Assembly: GCA_028280065.1 (NCBI GenBank)
Contig: JANQMN010000149.1
Span: forward strand, 45,740-109,739
DNA: 64,000 bases
DNA from: Hahella sp.
Lineage (GTDB): Bacteria; Pseudomonadota; Gammaproteobacteria; Pseudomonadales; Oleiphilaceae
Direction: 5' to 3'
Shown here: one piece after another, positions 1 to 9,232 of the stretch
How positions within the stretch are numbered: the first letter of the stretch is position 1
Layout: every line of letters begins with the position of its first letter
Notes under the pieces: generated by a model
Told to the model about the DNA's origin: nothing
The model's database searches: none
Seen by the model: the letters and a program-made list of their open reading frames with translations, nothing else
Translations under genes and position numbers: made by a program

Positions 1-741
1 CAGCTATATCTACTTCCCGCACTCAATCCGGCTGGCATGATGCGGCATACCCGAGCGAACGGCAACGGAGTCGATCTGATGCGCAATGCACCACTGGACG
101 CAGTGGCGAAAGTCCCTTTTCTTCTCGGCGGGCAACGCTGGACAACCCGAATTCCCTGGTACCGAGGTAGAAAAGACGCTGGCATGGAACCCGAAGCCAT
201 TGCCCTATGTGAATTTGTCCGACAACGGTTGTTTCCCGCGCCGTTCAGCATGGTTCTGGATTGCCATTCCGGGTTCGGCTTTAACGACCAGATCTGGTTT
301 CCATATGCATATAGCATGGAACCTATTCCCCATCTGGCGGAAGTTTTTGCGCTTCGCAACCTGCTATTCGAAACACAACCTAATCACGTTTACACCTTCG
401 AACCGCAATCCCGCATTTATACAACCCATGGCGACCTCTGGGATTATCTGTATCTTGAGTCAGTTAGCAAAAATGTCAGATTTCTCCCAATCACCATGGA
501 AATGGGCTCCTGGCTCTGGATCAAGAAAAACCCACGGCAGTTGATTCAGGTCTTGGGCTTTTTCCACCCGATCATGCCACACCGTTTACGCCGGGTTCTA
601 CGGCGTCATTTAATGTTTATCGACTTTCTCAAGGATGCGGTAAGATCCTACAAAAACTGGCTTCCCCAAGAACAACAGCGCGCACATTACGAGCTTGCGG
701 CCCTAAATTTGTGGTACAACGGCAAACGCAAACCGAAATAA
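1..741 (+). CDS. M14-type zinc carboxypeptidase family protein, 5' end outside window
   Basis: The reading frame is open from base 1 and runs to a TAA at 739-741, so this is the C-terminal about 246 residues of a longer protein. The visible start NPAGMMRHTRANGNGVDLMRN matches the M14 signature in which NPDG is followed by R-NANGVDLNRN, where Arg and Asn bind the substrate carboxylate. LDCHSGFG supplies the third zinc-ligand His and ITMEMGSW looks like the region of the catalytic Glu. The upstream HxxE zinc motif must lie before the window. The ATG at 37 falls inside the conserved block and is not the start. An alpha/beta hydrolase gene follows after 19 bases on the same strand. The exact substrate (peptide, murein or acyl-amino acid) cannot be told. 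Confidence 0.8.
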   Translation, partial: QLYLLPALNPAGMMRHTRANGNGVDLMRNAPLDAVAKVPFLLGGQRWTTRIPWYRGRKDAGMEPEAIALCEFVRQRLFPAPFSMVLDCHSGFGFNDQIWFPYAYSMEPIPHLAEVFALRNLLFETQPNHVYTFEPQSRIYTTHGDLWDYLYLESVSKNVRFLPITMEMGSWLWIKKNPRQLIQVLGFFHPIMPHRLRRVLRRHLMFIDFLKDAVRSYKNWLPQEQQRAHYELAALNLWYNGKRKPK

Positions 742-760
742 CGACCTGTTAAAGGACTTA

Positions 761-1567
761 GTGCAAATGTCAAACGAAATTGTATTGCTACGCGGCTGGT
801 TGCGAGATAGCCGCCATTGGGAGTCCTTTCCCACGACTTTGGTCCGTCGTATACCCGGCGCGACAATTTCCACCCCTGACCTACCGGGCAACGGCGCCTT
901 TTATCGGCAGGTTTCGGCCAGCACGATTGCCAAGATGGTCGATCAGATTCGTGCGGGAATGCCCAGCGCCAAGCGCATAGGCGGAAGTCCTACCGCCACT
1001 CCTTTTGCGCAGCGACGGCCCGGCTTAATTCTTATCGGTCTATCCATGGGAGGCATGATCGCAACGGAATGGGCGCAACGCTCCTCTGCCGAGGTCACCG
1101 CCTTGATTCTCATAAACAGCAGCATGCGCCCCTATGCGAAGCCCTGGCAGCGCCTGCAACTCAACGCCTGGCCAAGACTTGCCGGCAACCTGCTGACCTC
1201 CACGGAAAAACGCGAGATGCTGATACAAGAGTTAACGCTGAGTCCGGATAATCGGACCAGAGAACGTTTGCACACCTGGGTTCGCTGGTCTTTAACAAAT
1301 CCGGTGACGCGGGAAAGCATGCGCAATCAACTGCTTGCAGCCGCCCACTACCGATATTCCAAATCCATCCCGCCACAGGTGCCCACGCTGATTGTTTCCG
1401 GATTGCAGGATCGGTTGGTAAGCCCGGTTTGTTCGCAGCAAATATCCGAAGCCTGGCAGGCGCCGATTGTCTCTCATCCACTCGCGGGCCATGACTTACC
1501 GGTAGAGGCGCCGGATTGGCTCGCGGATACCGTCGCTGACTTCCTGGACACCCAGAATCTTTGCTAA
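761..1567 (+). CDS. alpha/beta hydrolase (BioH/carboxylesterase-like)
   Basis: A 268-residue alpha/beta-fold hydrolase. The nucleophile elbow is GLSMGG (GxSxG), the acid is probably the Asp in SGLQDRLVSP and the His is in AGHDLPVEAP near the C-terminus, so the Ser-Asp-His triad is complete. There is no signal peptide, so it should be cytoplasmic. AAAGGA lies just before a GTG at 761; an in-frame ATG at 767 is a second possible start with longer spacing. It probably shares a transcript with the upstream M14 gene. Its stop overlaps the stop of the convergent GGDEF-EAL gene by 4 bases. The general shape resembles pimeloyl-ACP methyl ester esterase (BioH), but no other biotin gene is near, so the substrate is left open. 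Confidence 0.85.
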   Translation: MQMSNEIVLLRGWLRDSRHWESFPTTLVRRIPGATISTPDLPGNGAFYRQVSASTIAKMVDQIRAGMPSAKRIGGSPTATPFAQRRPGLILIGLSMGGMIATEWAQRSSAEVTALILINSSMRPYAKPWQRLQLNAWPRLAGNLLTSTEKREMLIQELTLSPDNRTRERLHTWVRWSLTNPVTRESMRNQLLAAAHYRYSKSIPPQVPTLIVSGLQDRLVSPVCSQQISEAWQAPIVSHPLAGHDLPVEAPDWLADTVADFLDTQNLC

Positions 1568-3720
1568 TGTCTAACGAATGCCGCCGACGCGGAAGATTTC
1601 AACAGCTCCATAAAATCCTGCAGGGGTACAGGCGGGCTGAAATAATATCCTTGGGCCAAATGGCATCGATTCTTAACCAAGACTTCCAGGTGCTGGGGAT
1701 TTTCTATACCCTCTGCGATCACGGGAATCGATAGGCTATCCGCCATCGAAATAATAGCCGACACGAGCTTTTCGTCATTTTCATTGGTATGCACATCCGA
1801 AATGAAACTGCGATCAATCTTTACGCCTGATACGGAAAATTGGCGCAGATGACTCAATGAAGAATAACCCGTACCAAAATCATCAAGCCAAACCTTCATT
1901 CCCCGGTCTCGAAGCTTCTGTAGCAAATCCCGGGTGTTCGAGTCGTCTTCCAACAACGCGGTTTCGGTGATCTCAATTTCAAGTTGCGGCGCATCCAGTT
2001 CATGAAGCTCCAGATTCAATGCGACGATAGTGTCCACTTCCTGCTGATGAATCTGTTGGCTGGATACGTTTATCGCAATTCCAATATCGGCCAAGCCTTG
2101 AATTTTTAACGCCTTTAAGTCGCGGCAGGCTTGTTCAATCACCCACTCACCTATTGCCAAAATCAGCCCGGTTTCTTCCGCAATCGGAATAAAGCTGGCT
2201 GGGCTGATCCAGCCGTTTTCGGGGTGGTGCCAGCGAATCAGCGCTTCAGCCCCGACAATTAGATTTTCCGGCAGCTTGATTTTCGGTTGATAGTGGAGGG
2301 TTAGTTCGTTTTTCTTTAACGCTTTGCGCAGACTGCTCTCAATGGCGAGTTTCGCCAGCGCGTTATCGTTCATTTTCTGAGTAAAAAACTGGTATTGATT
2401 TTTACCATTTTCTTTTGCCTGGTACATGGCAATATCGGCATTTTTAAGCATCGACTTCGCATCCGTACCATCATCCGGAAATACCGTGATGCCGATGCTG
2501 GTGCCGATGGTTACATCGCGCTGTTTCAGAAAAAATGGCTCGGCAAGGTTGCCGATAATCCGCTTCGCGACAATCGATGCATCCAGCGGAGACTTGATGT
2601 TCGGCAGAATGATGGTGAATTCGTCGCCACCCAGGCGGGATACGTTCAGGTTTTGTCCGATTTCCGCTGTTATCCCGGCAATGTCTTCCGCCCGCAAGGA
2701 ACCGACAATTCTGAAGGAGGCTTCTTTTAGCAGCTCGTCACCGACATCATGACCCAGGGTGTCATTTACTCGCTTGAAATCGTCCAGGTCGATAAAGAGC
2801 ACGGCGAAAATCTTTTTGGTTCGCTTTGCCAATGACAGAACACGGCCCAAATAATCCATGAACAGCCGCCGATTAGGCAACTGAGTAAGGTCGTCATGAT
2901 AGGCAATATGCAGTATGCGTTGGTTACTGCGCTGCAAGCTGTCAGTCATATGGTTAAAGGCCTTCGCCAGTTGACCGATTTCGTCCTCTCGTGCAATTTC
3001 CAGCTTAGCGTCATATTTTCCCTTGCCGATCTCCTGTACCAACTGGACAAGTTTACGAATCGGCAGCACCATGCTGCGGGTTACCGGATAGGCGAGAGCG
3101 ATCCCGAAGCAAACCAACACCAACGTTGTGAGCAACGCGGCATAGGCGGTGAATGTGATGTGGCGATCGCTGATCGCCCCGATTTCTTGCTGGGTCGTAA
3201 GAATATCCTGATTGATCGCATGCAGAGAGAATCCGATGACAAGGCCGCCCAAAATCTCATCATCAATCAGAATGGGTTTTACCACAACAAGTTGTTCCCG
3301 GATGATCTGCTCATAGACTTCCCGTTGCCGCAGGTCCAGTCTGACATCCAAAAACGTATCCAACTGCTGGCCGAAGTGACTGATGGCATTGGAGCCGTCA
3401 TGGAGGATTTTTCCCTGATCGTCAAAGATATAGGTATAGATCACATCCTCGCGAACCTTTATAGAGATTAATTGATTCTGCATCCGGTCCATATCGAATT
3501 GGTAGAGGGCATTGGTAAGGCTATCGCCATTGGTCGCCGCTACCATCTTGCCTTTATTGACCATCTGTTGATTCAGAGCAGCCTTCATTTTGGCCGCGCT
3601 AACCTCTCCCAGCTCTTCGGTCAAGTCTTTAAACTGAAAAAAAAGAGTTCCTGACAAGGCGATAACGATTATCACGATCAACGCGATTACCATGCTGGCA
3701 TAGCGTATCTGGAGGTTCAT
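1564..3720 (-). CDS. membrane HAMP-GGDEF-EAL protein (c-di-GMP cyclase/phosphodiesterase)
   Basis: 718 residues: membrane segment at about 9-29, periplasmic domain about 30-185 with a Cache/PAS-like patch (YTYIFDDQGKIL), second membrane segment about 190-212, HAMP about 213-265, GGDEF domain with intact GGDEF at 364-368, and EAL domain with EAL at 492-494. EAL catalytic landmarks are present: EITET, DDFGTGYSSL, KIDRSF and VIAEGIE. No RxxD inhibitory site precedes GGDEF. Both activities therefore look possible; net direction is unknown. The gene follows a small periplasmic binding-protein gene by 3 bases on the same strand. That arrangement suggests the binding protein feeds a signal to the periplasmic domain, as NspS does for MbaA in Vibrio. 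Confidence 0.92.
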   Translation of the reverse strand: MNLQIRYASMVIALIVIIVIALSGTLFFQFKDLTEELGEVSAAKMKAALNQQMVNKGKMVAATNGDSLTNALYQFDMDRMQNQLISIKVREDVIYTYIFDDQGKILHDGSNAISHFGQQLDTFLDVRLDLRQREVYEQIIREQLVVVKPILIDDEILGGLVIGFSLHAINQDILTTQQEIGAISDRHITFTAYAALLTTLVLVCFGIALAYPVTRSMVLPIRKLVQLVQEIGKGKYDAKLEIAREDEIGQLAKAFNHMTDSLQRSNQRILHIAYHDDLTQLPNRRLFMDYLGRVLSLAKRTKKIFAVLFIDLDDFKRVNDTLGHDVGDELLKEASFRIVGSLRAEDIAGITAEIGQNLNVSRLGGDEFTIILPNIKSPLDASIVAKRIIGNLAEPFFLKQRDVTIGTSIGITVFPDDGTDAKSMLKNADIAMYQAKENGKNQYQFFTQKMNDNALAKLAIESSLRKALKKNELTLHYQPKIKLPENLIVGAEALIRWHHPENGWISPASFIPIAEETGLILAIGEWVIEQACRDLKALKIQGLADIGIAINVSSQQIHQQEVDTIVALNLELHELDAPQLEIEITETALLEDDSNTRDLLQKLRDRGMKVWLDDFGTGYSSLSHLRQFSVSGVKIDRSFISDVHTNENDEKLVSAIISMADSLSIPVIAEGIENPQHLEVLVKNRCHLAQGYYFSPPVPLQDFMELLKSSASAAFVRH

Positions 3721-3723
3721 CGT

Positions 3724-4290
3724 TTAATTCAGATGTTGATCGATAAGGCGTGAAATCATTCGCACCTCTTGCAATGCCGTGGCAAAAGTGGCGTCAAGCT
3801 CTCTGAACTTAGCGGTCTTCTGATAAGAACTGAGGACTGGTTTGACTTCGGGATACTCATCCATGGCCAAGAGAATTTGCTTGATTTCCTGTTTAAGCGC
3901 CGGAGCCAAATCTACCCGCACTAGTTGCACTGCCCGGAGAAACCGTTCGCTCTCATAGATGGTTTTCAATTCACCCCGGTGGGATAAGGGCAGATCATCG
4001 AATTTTTCCCAATCCTTATTGCTGTAAACGCCTGCATCGATCACGCCACGATAGACCATGATTGAGGTGTTGACTTCCTTATTATTCTTGGTAAATATCA
4101 CTTCGCCTTTGGTTATTCCCTGCCCGGCCAGCTTTTGTGCCAGATAAGCGGCCATGTGCTTGAGAAACGCATAGTGTTTCTTGGGATTGTCACTCACTTT
4201 TCCCAGCACGATTGGTTGGGCGCAGGTGTTGGCGACAAGACAGATTCCAATGAATAACAACAAGAGGGAGCGAATTTTCGCGAACTGCAT
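3724..4290 (-). CDS. PhnD-like periplasmic binding protein, shortened
   Basis: 188 residues from an ATG at 4290 preceded by an AGAGG ribosome-binding site; upstream in-frame starts have no such site. Signal peptide about 1-24 ending TCA-QP. The mature N-terminus (LGKVSDNP...YLAQKL) matches the beginning of phosphate/phosphonate-type binding proteins, and the segment VYRGVIDAGVYSNKDWEKF to the end matches their last third (the 'hinge back, dag, dW, p' region and closing helices). The middle, about 90-100 residues in full-length members and including much of the ligand pocket, is absent, yet the frame is kept. It sits 3 bases before a HAMP-GGDEF-EAL gene with no permease or ATPase nearby, so a signalling rather than uptake role is inferred. 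Confidence 0.75.
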   Translation of the reverse strand: MQFAKIRSLLLLFIGICLVANTCAQPIVLGKVSDNPKKHYAFLKHMAAYLAQKLAGQGITKGEVIFTKNNKEVNTSIMVYRGVIDAGVYSNKDWEKFDDLPLSHRGELKTIYESERFLRAVQLVRVDLAPALKQEIKQILLAMDEYPEVKPVLSSYQKTAKFRELDATFATALQEVRMISRLIDQHLN

Positions 4291-4477
4291 GACTAGACCT
4301 CTGTACAAGACAGATATATAAAAAGTAGTGCCTGTTATGGGGAAAGTCCATGTTGTAGCAATTGAGCCGGAACGCGGGCCAGCTCCACGGATGGAGATAA
4401 AAAAATAAAAAATATTGCTAAAGCTGCCGCGAAGTGAGAAGTTAACTAACTTCAACTCTAATCGCTGGGAAAATAAT

Positions 4478-5839
4478 TTGTACCGGCTGCTACTTATTTC
4501 CGCCAATCAGTTGCGTAAGCCCTACCCGGTATATCCACTGGCATTAAGCTATTTGTCCGCCTATCTGACCGAACGACTGCCAGACCTGGAAATATCCCTG
4601 TTCGACCGCAATTGGCAAGGCGACGAACAGCTACAAGAGCAACTCTCCGGGGGTTACGATTTTGTCGGAATTTCCTTACGAAATATTGACGACGTAGATA
4701 TCACCCAACAACATTATTTTGTTGGCCAATATCAAGCATTAGTGCAACTGGTCCGGGAAAGTTCTAATGCTGAGCTGATTATTGGCGGTGCGGGGTTTTC
4801 TATTTATCCCGAGTTGCTATTCGATATTTTGCAGCCGGATTACGCCATCACCGGAGAAGGCGAAGAACCATTGTATCAACTGCTGAAGGCCTCCATGGCC
4901 GGCCGGGAATGTCCGCCAATGCCAGGGTTGATAAGATCAACCAATTCAACCGGCGAAGCCGCGGAATTGCCAATACCCAAACGCAGCTACATCAAAAATC
5001 CCATGGTCCGGTTCGATGCGGATTTGGCGGCGCAGTATTGGCAGGAAAGCGGCATGCTGAATATTCAGACCAAGCGGGGCTGCCCGTATCAGTGCTCCTT
5101 CTGCAGCTATCCGACGATTGACGGCAGGTTGGTGCGGAATGTGCCCATCCCGTCGATCATCGGGTCTATCCAACAGCTTCAGAAAGTTCAAAACGCCGAC
5201 TACATTTTTTTTACCGACTCGGTTTTCAATATAAAACCGGGTTTCAACCGTGATCTCGCCAAGGCCATTATTGATGCAGATCTAAACATAAAATGGGGGG
5301 CTTACTTTTCTCCACATCTGCTCGGCTATGACGATCTCGCTTTGTTTAAGGAGTCGGGGCTCAGCCATGTTGAGTTCGGTACCGACAGCTTCTCGGATGA
5401 TGTACTGCAGAGTTATCAAAAGCCGTTTCGCTGTGAGGATGTCTTCCGCGCGGCAGAGGCATGTCATGCCCTGGACATCTATCAGGCGCATTTTCTCATT
5501 CTCAACGGTCCGGGTGAGTCAATGAAAAGCCTGCAGGCCAGCATGGACAATTCCGAGCGGCTTCCCGATTCAGTGATTTTCCCGTTCTTGGGGATGCGGA
5601 TCTACCCGAAGACCGACCTGCAACGCCAAGCAATTGACGAAGGTATGATCGCTGCCGATGATCCCTTGCTAACCCCCCACTACTACCAACAAATAGACCT
5701 AGATATCGACTGGTTGCGGTCAAAAGTCAAAGCGCTTCGTAACCCTTGGATTCTTCCCGACGAAGATTTTTCAGACGCTATTGATCTGTTACGCAAAAAG
5801 CGTAACCGCAAGGGCCCGCTTTGGGAAATGCTTTTGTAG
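4478..5839 (+). CDS. B12-binding-domain radical SAM protein
   Basis: 453 residues. The N-terminus (YRLLLISANQL...YPLALSYLSAYL) is the cobalamin-binding Rossmann-like domain of class B-type radical SAM enzymes, with GGAGFSIYPE and ITGEGEEPLY typical of the family. The radical SAM domain carries CPYQCSFC (CxxxCxxC) for the 4Fe-4S cluster. A TTG at 4478 is chosen because GGGA lies 7 bases upstream and the protein then begins exactly at the conserved domain; a TTG at 4415 would add 21 unrelated residues. The gene stands alone, divergent from the binding-protein gene. Reaction unknown: relatives include methyltransferases and lipid-modifying enzymes. Confidence 0.85.
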   Translation: MYRLLLISANQLRKPYPVYPLALSYLSAYLTERLPDLEISLFDRNWQGDEQLQEQLSGGYDFVGISLRNIDDVDITQQHYFVGQYQALVQLVRESSNAELIIGGAGFSIYPELLFDILQPDYAITGEGEEPLYQLLKASMAGRECPPMPGLIRSTNSTGEAAELPIPKRSYIKNPMVRFDADLAAQYWQESGMLNIQTKRGCPYQCSFCSYPTIDGRLVRNVPIPSIIGSIQQLQKVQNADYIFFTDSVFNIKPGFNRDLAKAIIDADLNIKWGAYFSPHLLGYDDLALFKESGLSHVEFGTDSFSDDVLQSYQKPFRCEDVFRAAEACHALDIYQAHFLILNGPGESMKSLQASMDNSERLPDSVIFPFLGMRIYPKTDLQRQAIDEGMIAADDPLLTPHYYQQIDLDIDWLRSKVKALRNPWILPDEDFSDAIDLLRKKRNRKGPLWEMLL

Positions 5840-6082
5840 TTTTAGGTTTGTCGTTGGATAACGGTGACAATCAAGATCCTCTTTCCGCAAGCACGTTGGT
5901 TGCAGCTTGTTGATTTTTCTCCTTTTACCACCATTTTAACTAGTACTATTCGGCTGTAACTACACTGGTGCTATGGCAATAAAAACGGAGATAGCGCAAT
6001 CGCTAAATCTACGCAACCGGTATCAGTACAGTTTGGCGATATAGAACAGTTGCTTACGCTGTTACATCAGAGAGCAGGCAAT

Positions 6083-6844
6083 TCAAGGCGATTCTGGCGG
6101 TAATCCGCCCGTTTCATTTTTGAGCTTTTGCAATTCCACCACAAACAACCGGTGCACATTCTCTAACAACGCCGGGGCTTCCAACTCTGCAAAGGTTTCG
6201 GGTTCTATTGCGGGTAACACCTTGACATCGATGGGATGGATTCCCTGAAAGGTCAGGCTGTGTTTGGGTAAGGCATGGGTTGAACCGTTTATCACTACCG
6301 GCAAAATCGGTAAGCCCAGTTTTTTGGCGAGGATGAAGGCGCCGGGTTTAAAGTCGCGAATTTGGCCGTCTTTCGAACGTGTGCCTTCAGGGAAGATATA
6401 GACGGAACTGCCATTGCGTAAATGTTGTTCCGCGGATTGCATCATCTGCGAGGCACTGTCCTTATTGCCCCGGTCCAGCCGAATATAGCGGTTCAACACC
6501 ATGTTCCAGCCGACGAAGGGGACTTTGAAGATCTCGGTCTTGGATACCCATTTGAAGGGAAAATAGAGGCCAAACACCACCAATATGTCAAGCAGCGACT
6601 GGTGGTTGGACACTACTACATAGGTTCGTCGTCTATCGATATTCCCCGTGTCGTGAAACCTGACTCGCCAGGCAGGCATCATGAGCACGTAAAAATAGGC
6701 CCAAAAGCTCGTGTAGTAATGGAGCAGCACGAGACGTGAATCAAATAGAATCGTCAGTGCCCACAGACAGACTGCCCCGACAAAGAAGAAAATACAGGTA
6801 ATGCCAATAAAAAGAAGATAGAGATAACTGATAAAACTACGCAT
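6083..6844 (-). CDS. plsC: 1-acyl-sn-glycerol-3-phosphate acyltransferase (PlsC family)
   Basis: 253 residues of the PlsC/LPLAT family, which moves an acyl chain onto lysophosphatidic acid to make phosphatidic acid at the inner membrane. An N-terminal membrane segment (about 6-36) is followed by the catalytic motif NHQSLLD (H81, D86), the substrate motif FPEGTRSKDG and the later GxxIxxPVV-like block LPILPVVING. Length and order are standard. It is transcribed alone, divergent from an acyl-CoA ligase gene. A second PlsC domain occurs at 46953-48824 fused to a transporter, so the two may divide de novo synthesis and lysolipid repair. Confidence 0.92.
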   Translation of the reverse strand: MRSFISYLYLLFIGITCIFFFVGAVCLWALTILFDSRLVLLHYYTSFWAYFYVLMMPAWRVRFHDTGNIDRRRTYVVVSNHQSLLDILVVFGLYFPFKWVSKTEIFKVPFVGWNMVLNRYIRLDRGNKDSASQMMQSAEQHLRNGSSVYIFPEGTRSKDGQIRDFKPGAFILAKKLGLPILPVVINGSTHALPKHSLTFQGIHPIDVKVLPAIEPETFAELEAPALLENVHRLFVVELQKLKNETGGLPPESP

Positions 6845-7038
6845 CGAAATAGTAGAAGCTCAACCGGCAAGTTGCTAAAAATAAAAACCGTGTATAGCAA
6901 ATCCAGCCGTATGGTGGCAATTGTCTTGCGAGACATTTTGTCTTTGATCAAGCATTCAACTTGGTAAAACCTGAACTACACTGGATGCGGACCAGATTTT
7001 TCCGTCACCCAACAACAATCAAACCGGAGAATATAACT

Positions 7039-8580
7039 ATGCTGAATCTCGCCGTTATTCTGGAAGAAAGCTGTAAATTGCACCCTGACAAGGAAGCTCT
7101 GGTATGCGGCCCGCAACGGATGACCTATGCAGATTTACACAGCAAAACCAACAGCATAGCAAACGGGCTCATTGCTGCCGGTATAAAACCGGGAGACCGG
7201 ATAGCCCTCAGTTGCCCGAATCTGCCGTTCTTTCCGATGTTTTATTTCGGCATTCTCAAGGCTGGCGCGGTTGTTGTCCCGCTCAACATCCTGCTACACG
7301 ACGAAGAAGTTGAATACCATCTGCGGGACTCCCAAGCGAAAGGTTACATCTGTTTTGAAGGCACCAACGAACTACCGTTAGGGCAGCACGGATGCCAAGC
7401 CTTTCAGCGGGTGCCACAGTGCGAACATTTTTGGTCGATAGCATCCGGCGCTGGCCTTTTGGAAGCTGCCGAGGCAACAGACGCCGGCGATTTATTAAAG
7501 GCTGCAGACCATGACTCGGAAATAGTGACAGAGGCCGACGACATGGCGGTCATCTTGTATACCTCCGGCACCACAGGCAAACCAAAAGGTGCAATACTGA
7601 GCCATGCCAATATCTTTCTCAATGTGGTGCAGTTTTCCAGGCTCAGCCATGCCCAGCGATCCGACAATCAATTGATTACCCTGCCGCTGTTTCACTCTTT
7701 CGGCCAGTCCGTGCAGATGTGCTGTGGGGTATACAACGGCAATAAGCTGGTCCTGCTACCAAAGTTCGAACCCCAAACGGTAGTCGACACACTGGTCCGG
7801 GAAAACATCACTATATTCTGTGGCGTTCCCACTATGTACTGGGCGCTGCTGAACAATGCGGAAGTGGACGACACGGCTCTGGCCGCGATTCGTCAAACTC
7901 TTCGGTTATGTGGTTCCGGCGGATCTTCCTTGCCTTTGGAGATACTCAAGGGATTCGAAGAGAAATTCCACGTCCCTATTCTAGAGGGTTATGGTTTATC
8001 TGAAACCTCTCCCGTGGCCTCGTTTAACCTTCTGGACATTGAGCGCAAACCAGGCTCGGTGGGTGTCCCGATTTGGGGGGTCAATATGAAAATAGTCGAC
8101 CTGGAAGGCAATGAAGCTCCCCGTGGGGAGAAGGGCGAAATCGTCATTCGCGGCCACAACGTCATGAAAGGATATCTGAACCGTCCGGATGCGACGGCGG
8201 AAGCAATACGAAACGGCTGGTTCCACTCCGGCGACATCGGCTATATGGATGAAGACGGCTACATTTTTATCGTCGACAGGGTGAAAGATATGATCATTCG
8301 TGGCGGTTACAACGTGTATCCCAGAGAGTTAGAGGAAACCTTGTTAACTCATCCCGCGATTTCTCTAGCGGCTGTCATCGGCATTCCGAGCACCGAATAT
8401 GGCGAAGAAATAAAAGCCTTTGTCATTTTGAAGGAAAATACCGTCGCCACCGCTGAAGAACTTATTGACTGGTGCAAAGAAAAAATGGCGGCCTATAAAT
8501 ATCCGCGACAAATTGAAATTAGGGAAGCGTTACCCATGACGGCAACAGGGAAAATCCTGAAAAGAGAGCTGAAGAACTAG
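7039..8580 (+). CDS. long-chain fatty acid-CoA ligase (AMP-forming)
   Basis: 513 residues from ATG 7039, with GGAGA 8 bases upstream; an earlier in-frame TTG at 6961 lacks a ribosome-binding site. All adenylate-forming signatures are visible: P-loop YTSGTTGKPKG, GYGLSETSP, DRVKDMIIRGGYNVYP at the hinge, and the catalytic Lys in TATGKILKREL at the C-terminus. Such enzymes activate a carboxylic acid as acyl-AMP and then acyl-CoA in the cytoplasm; the hinge and linker resemble FadD/LcfB-type long-chain ligases. Chain length cannot be read from sequence. A strong terminator follows, so it appears monocistronic. Confidence 0.9.
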   Translation: MLNLAVILEESCKLHPDKEALVCGPQRMTYADLHSKTNSIANGLIAAGIKPGDRIALSCPNLPFFPMFYFGILKAGAVVVPLNILLHDEEVEYHLRDSQAKGYICFEGTNELPLGQHGCQAFQRVPQCEHFWSIASGAGLLEAAEATDAGDLLKAADHDSEIVTEADDMAVILYTSGTTGKPKGAILSHANIFLNVVQFSRLSHAQRSDNQLITLPLFHSFGQSVQMCCGVYNGNKLVLLPKFEPQTVVDTLVRENITIFCGVPTMYWALLNNAEVDDTALAAIRQTLRLCGSGGSSLPLEILKGFEEKFHVPILEGYGLSETSPVASFNLLDIERKPGSVGVPIWGVNMKIVDLEGNEAPRGEKGEIVIRGHNVMKGYLNRPDATAEAIRNGWFHSGDIGYMDEDGYIFIVDRVKDMIIRGGYNVYPRELEETLLTHPAISLAAVIGIPSTEYGEEIKAFVILKENTVATAEELIDWCKEKMAAYKYPRQIEIREALPMTATGKILKRELKN

Positions 8581-8609
8581 CCTTTATCAAGGCCGCAAGG
8601 TCAAGGCGA

Positions 8610-8645
8610 AACGCCGGTATGCCGCAGTGGCAGCCGGCGTTTTTT
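8610..8645 (+). terminator. rho-independent terminator of the acyl-CoA ligase gene
   Basis: AACGCCGG (8610-8617) pairs with CCGGCGTT (8634-8641), with a further short inner pairing, followed by a run of six T at 8640-8645. It lies 30 bases after the ligase stop. Confidence 0.85.
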
Positions 8646-8908
8646 CGTCCCGGTCCCGCCTGCCATTACCAACAGGTCCTGACTACCAGCACAGCCACAA
8701 GATCAAACCCATGCCCAGGAAAATGCTTACTTACATATTTCCTAGCAATTGATTTCGATCCAAATCGAGCCTGCTACAACCGCTAAACTAGCTTCGCATC
8801 AACATCAAAAGACGGATAAAACAGCATCTGGCTGGCCCATTTCGATCTGAATTGAAATCGGTCACTCCAGAACGCTAAAGCGCAGCAAGTTAGTCGGTAG
8901 AATAACAG
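8646..8908. other. intergenic, no gene seen
   Basis: This stretch after the ligase terminator contains no plausible coding frame. A short inverted repeat (GATTT / AAATC near 8753-8768) lies upstream of the small gene at 8909, but I see no convincing promoter hexamer pair. Confidence 0.5.
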
Positions 8909-9232
8909 ATGAACGATAAAATTATTGACCTGTTGCAGGTCAAAGCGAAGGCGGCCGGAGTCGATCCTCAGTTTCAAAACCTTATTGAACAACTAAACCA
9001 TAGATTCAATTTGCACATTGAAAGCTCCGACCCAAGATTGGACCGGCTCAAAACCCTCTATCCAATTCTGGAAAATACCGCCCAAATGAACCACAAAATT
9101 GAACTTACCGGCAATCCCAAGTCAATGCGCGACGCTTTCCTGCAAGGCATCGAATTTGGCAAGACACAGACTTTACTGGACTTGATTGTTTGCCTGTTGG
9201 AAGCAGATGGCGTAATAACGAAACATAAGTAG
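8909..9232 (+). CDS. small hypothetical protein, 107 residues
   Basis: I do not recognise this protein. It is soluble, mildly basic and predicted mostly helical, with no signal peptide, cysteine motif or membrane segment. It begins MNDKIIDLLQVKAKAAG and ends in a helical stretch TQTLLDLIVCLLEADG. Codon use is like the neighbours and the frame is clean, which supports a real gene; the ribosome-binding site (GGTAG) is weak. It lies alone between the ligase terminator and the binding-protein/GGDEF-EAL module. Confidence 0.6.
   Translation: MNDKIIDLLQVKAKAAGVDPQFQNLIEQLNHRFNLHIESSDPRLDRLKTLYPILENTAQMNHKIELTGNPKSMRDAFLQGIEFGKTQTLLDLIVCLLEADGVITKHK

Noticed and set aside
37..741. ATG at 37 as the start of the first gene
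   Set aside because: The frame is open from base 1 and the conserved M14 block NPAG...RANGNGVDL runs through this ATG.
5974..6117. Short frames between the radical SAM gene and plsC
   Set aside because: One codes 23 residues without a ribosome-binding site; the longer one has no start codon. No recognisable sequence.
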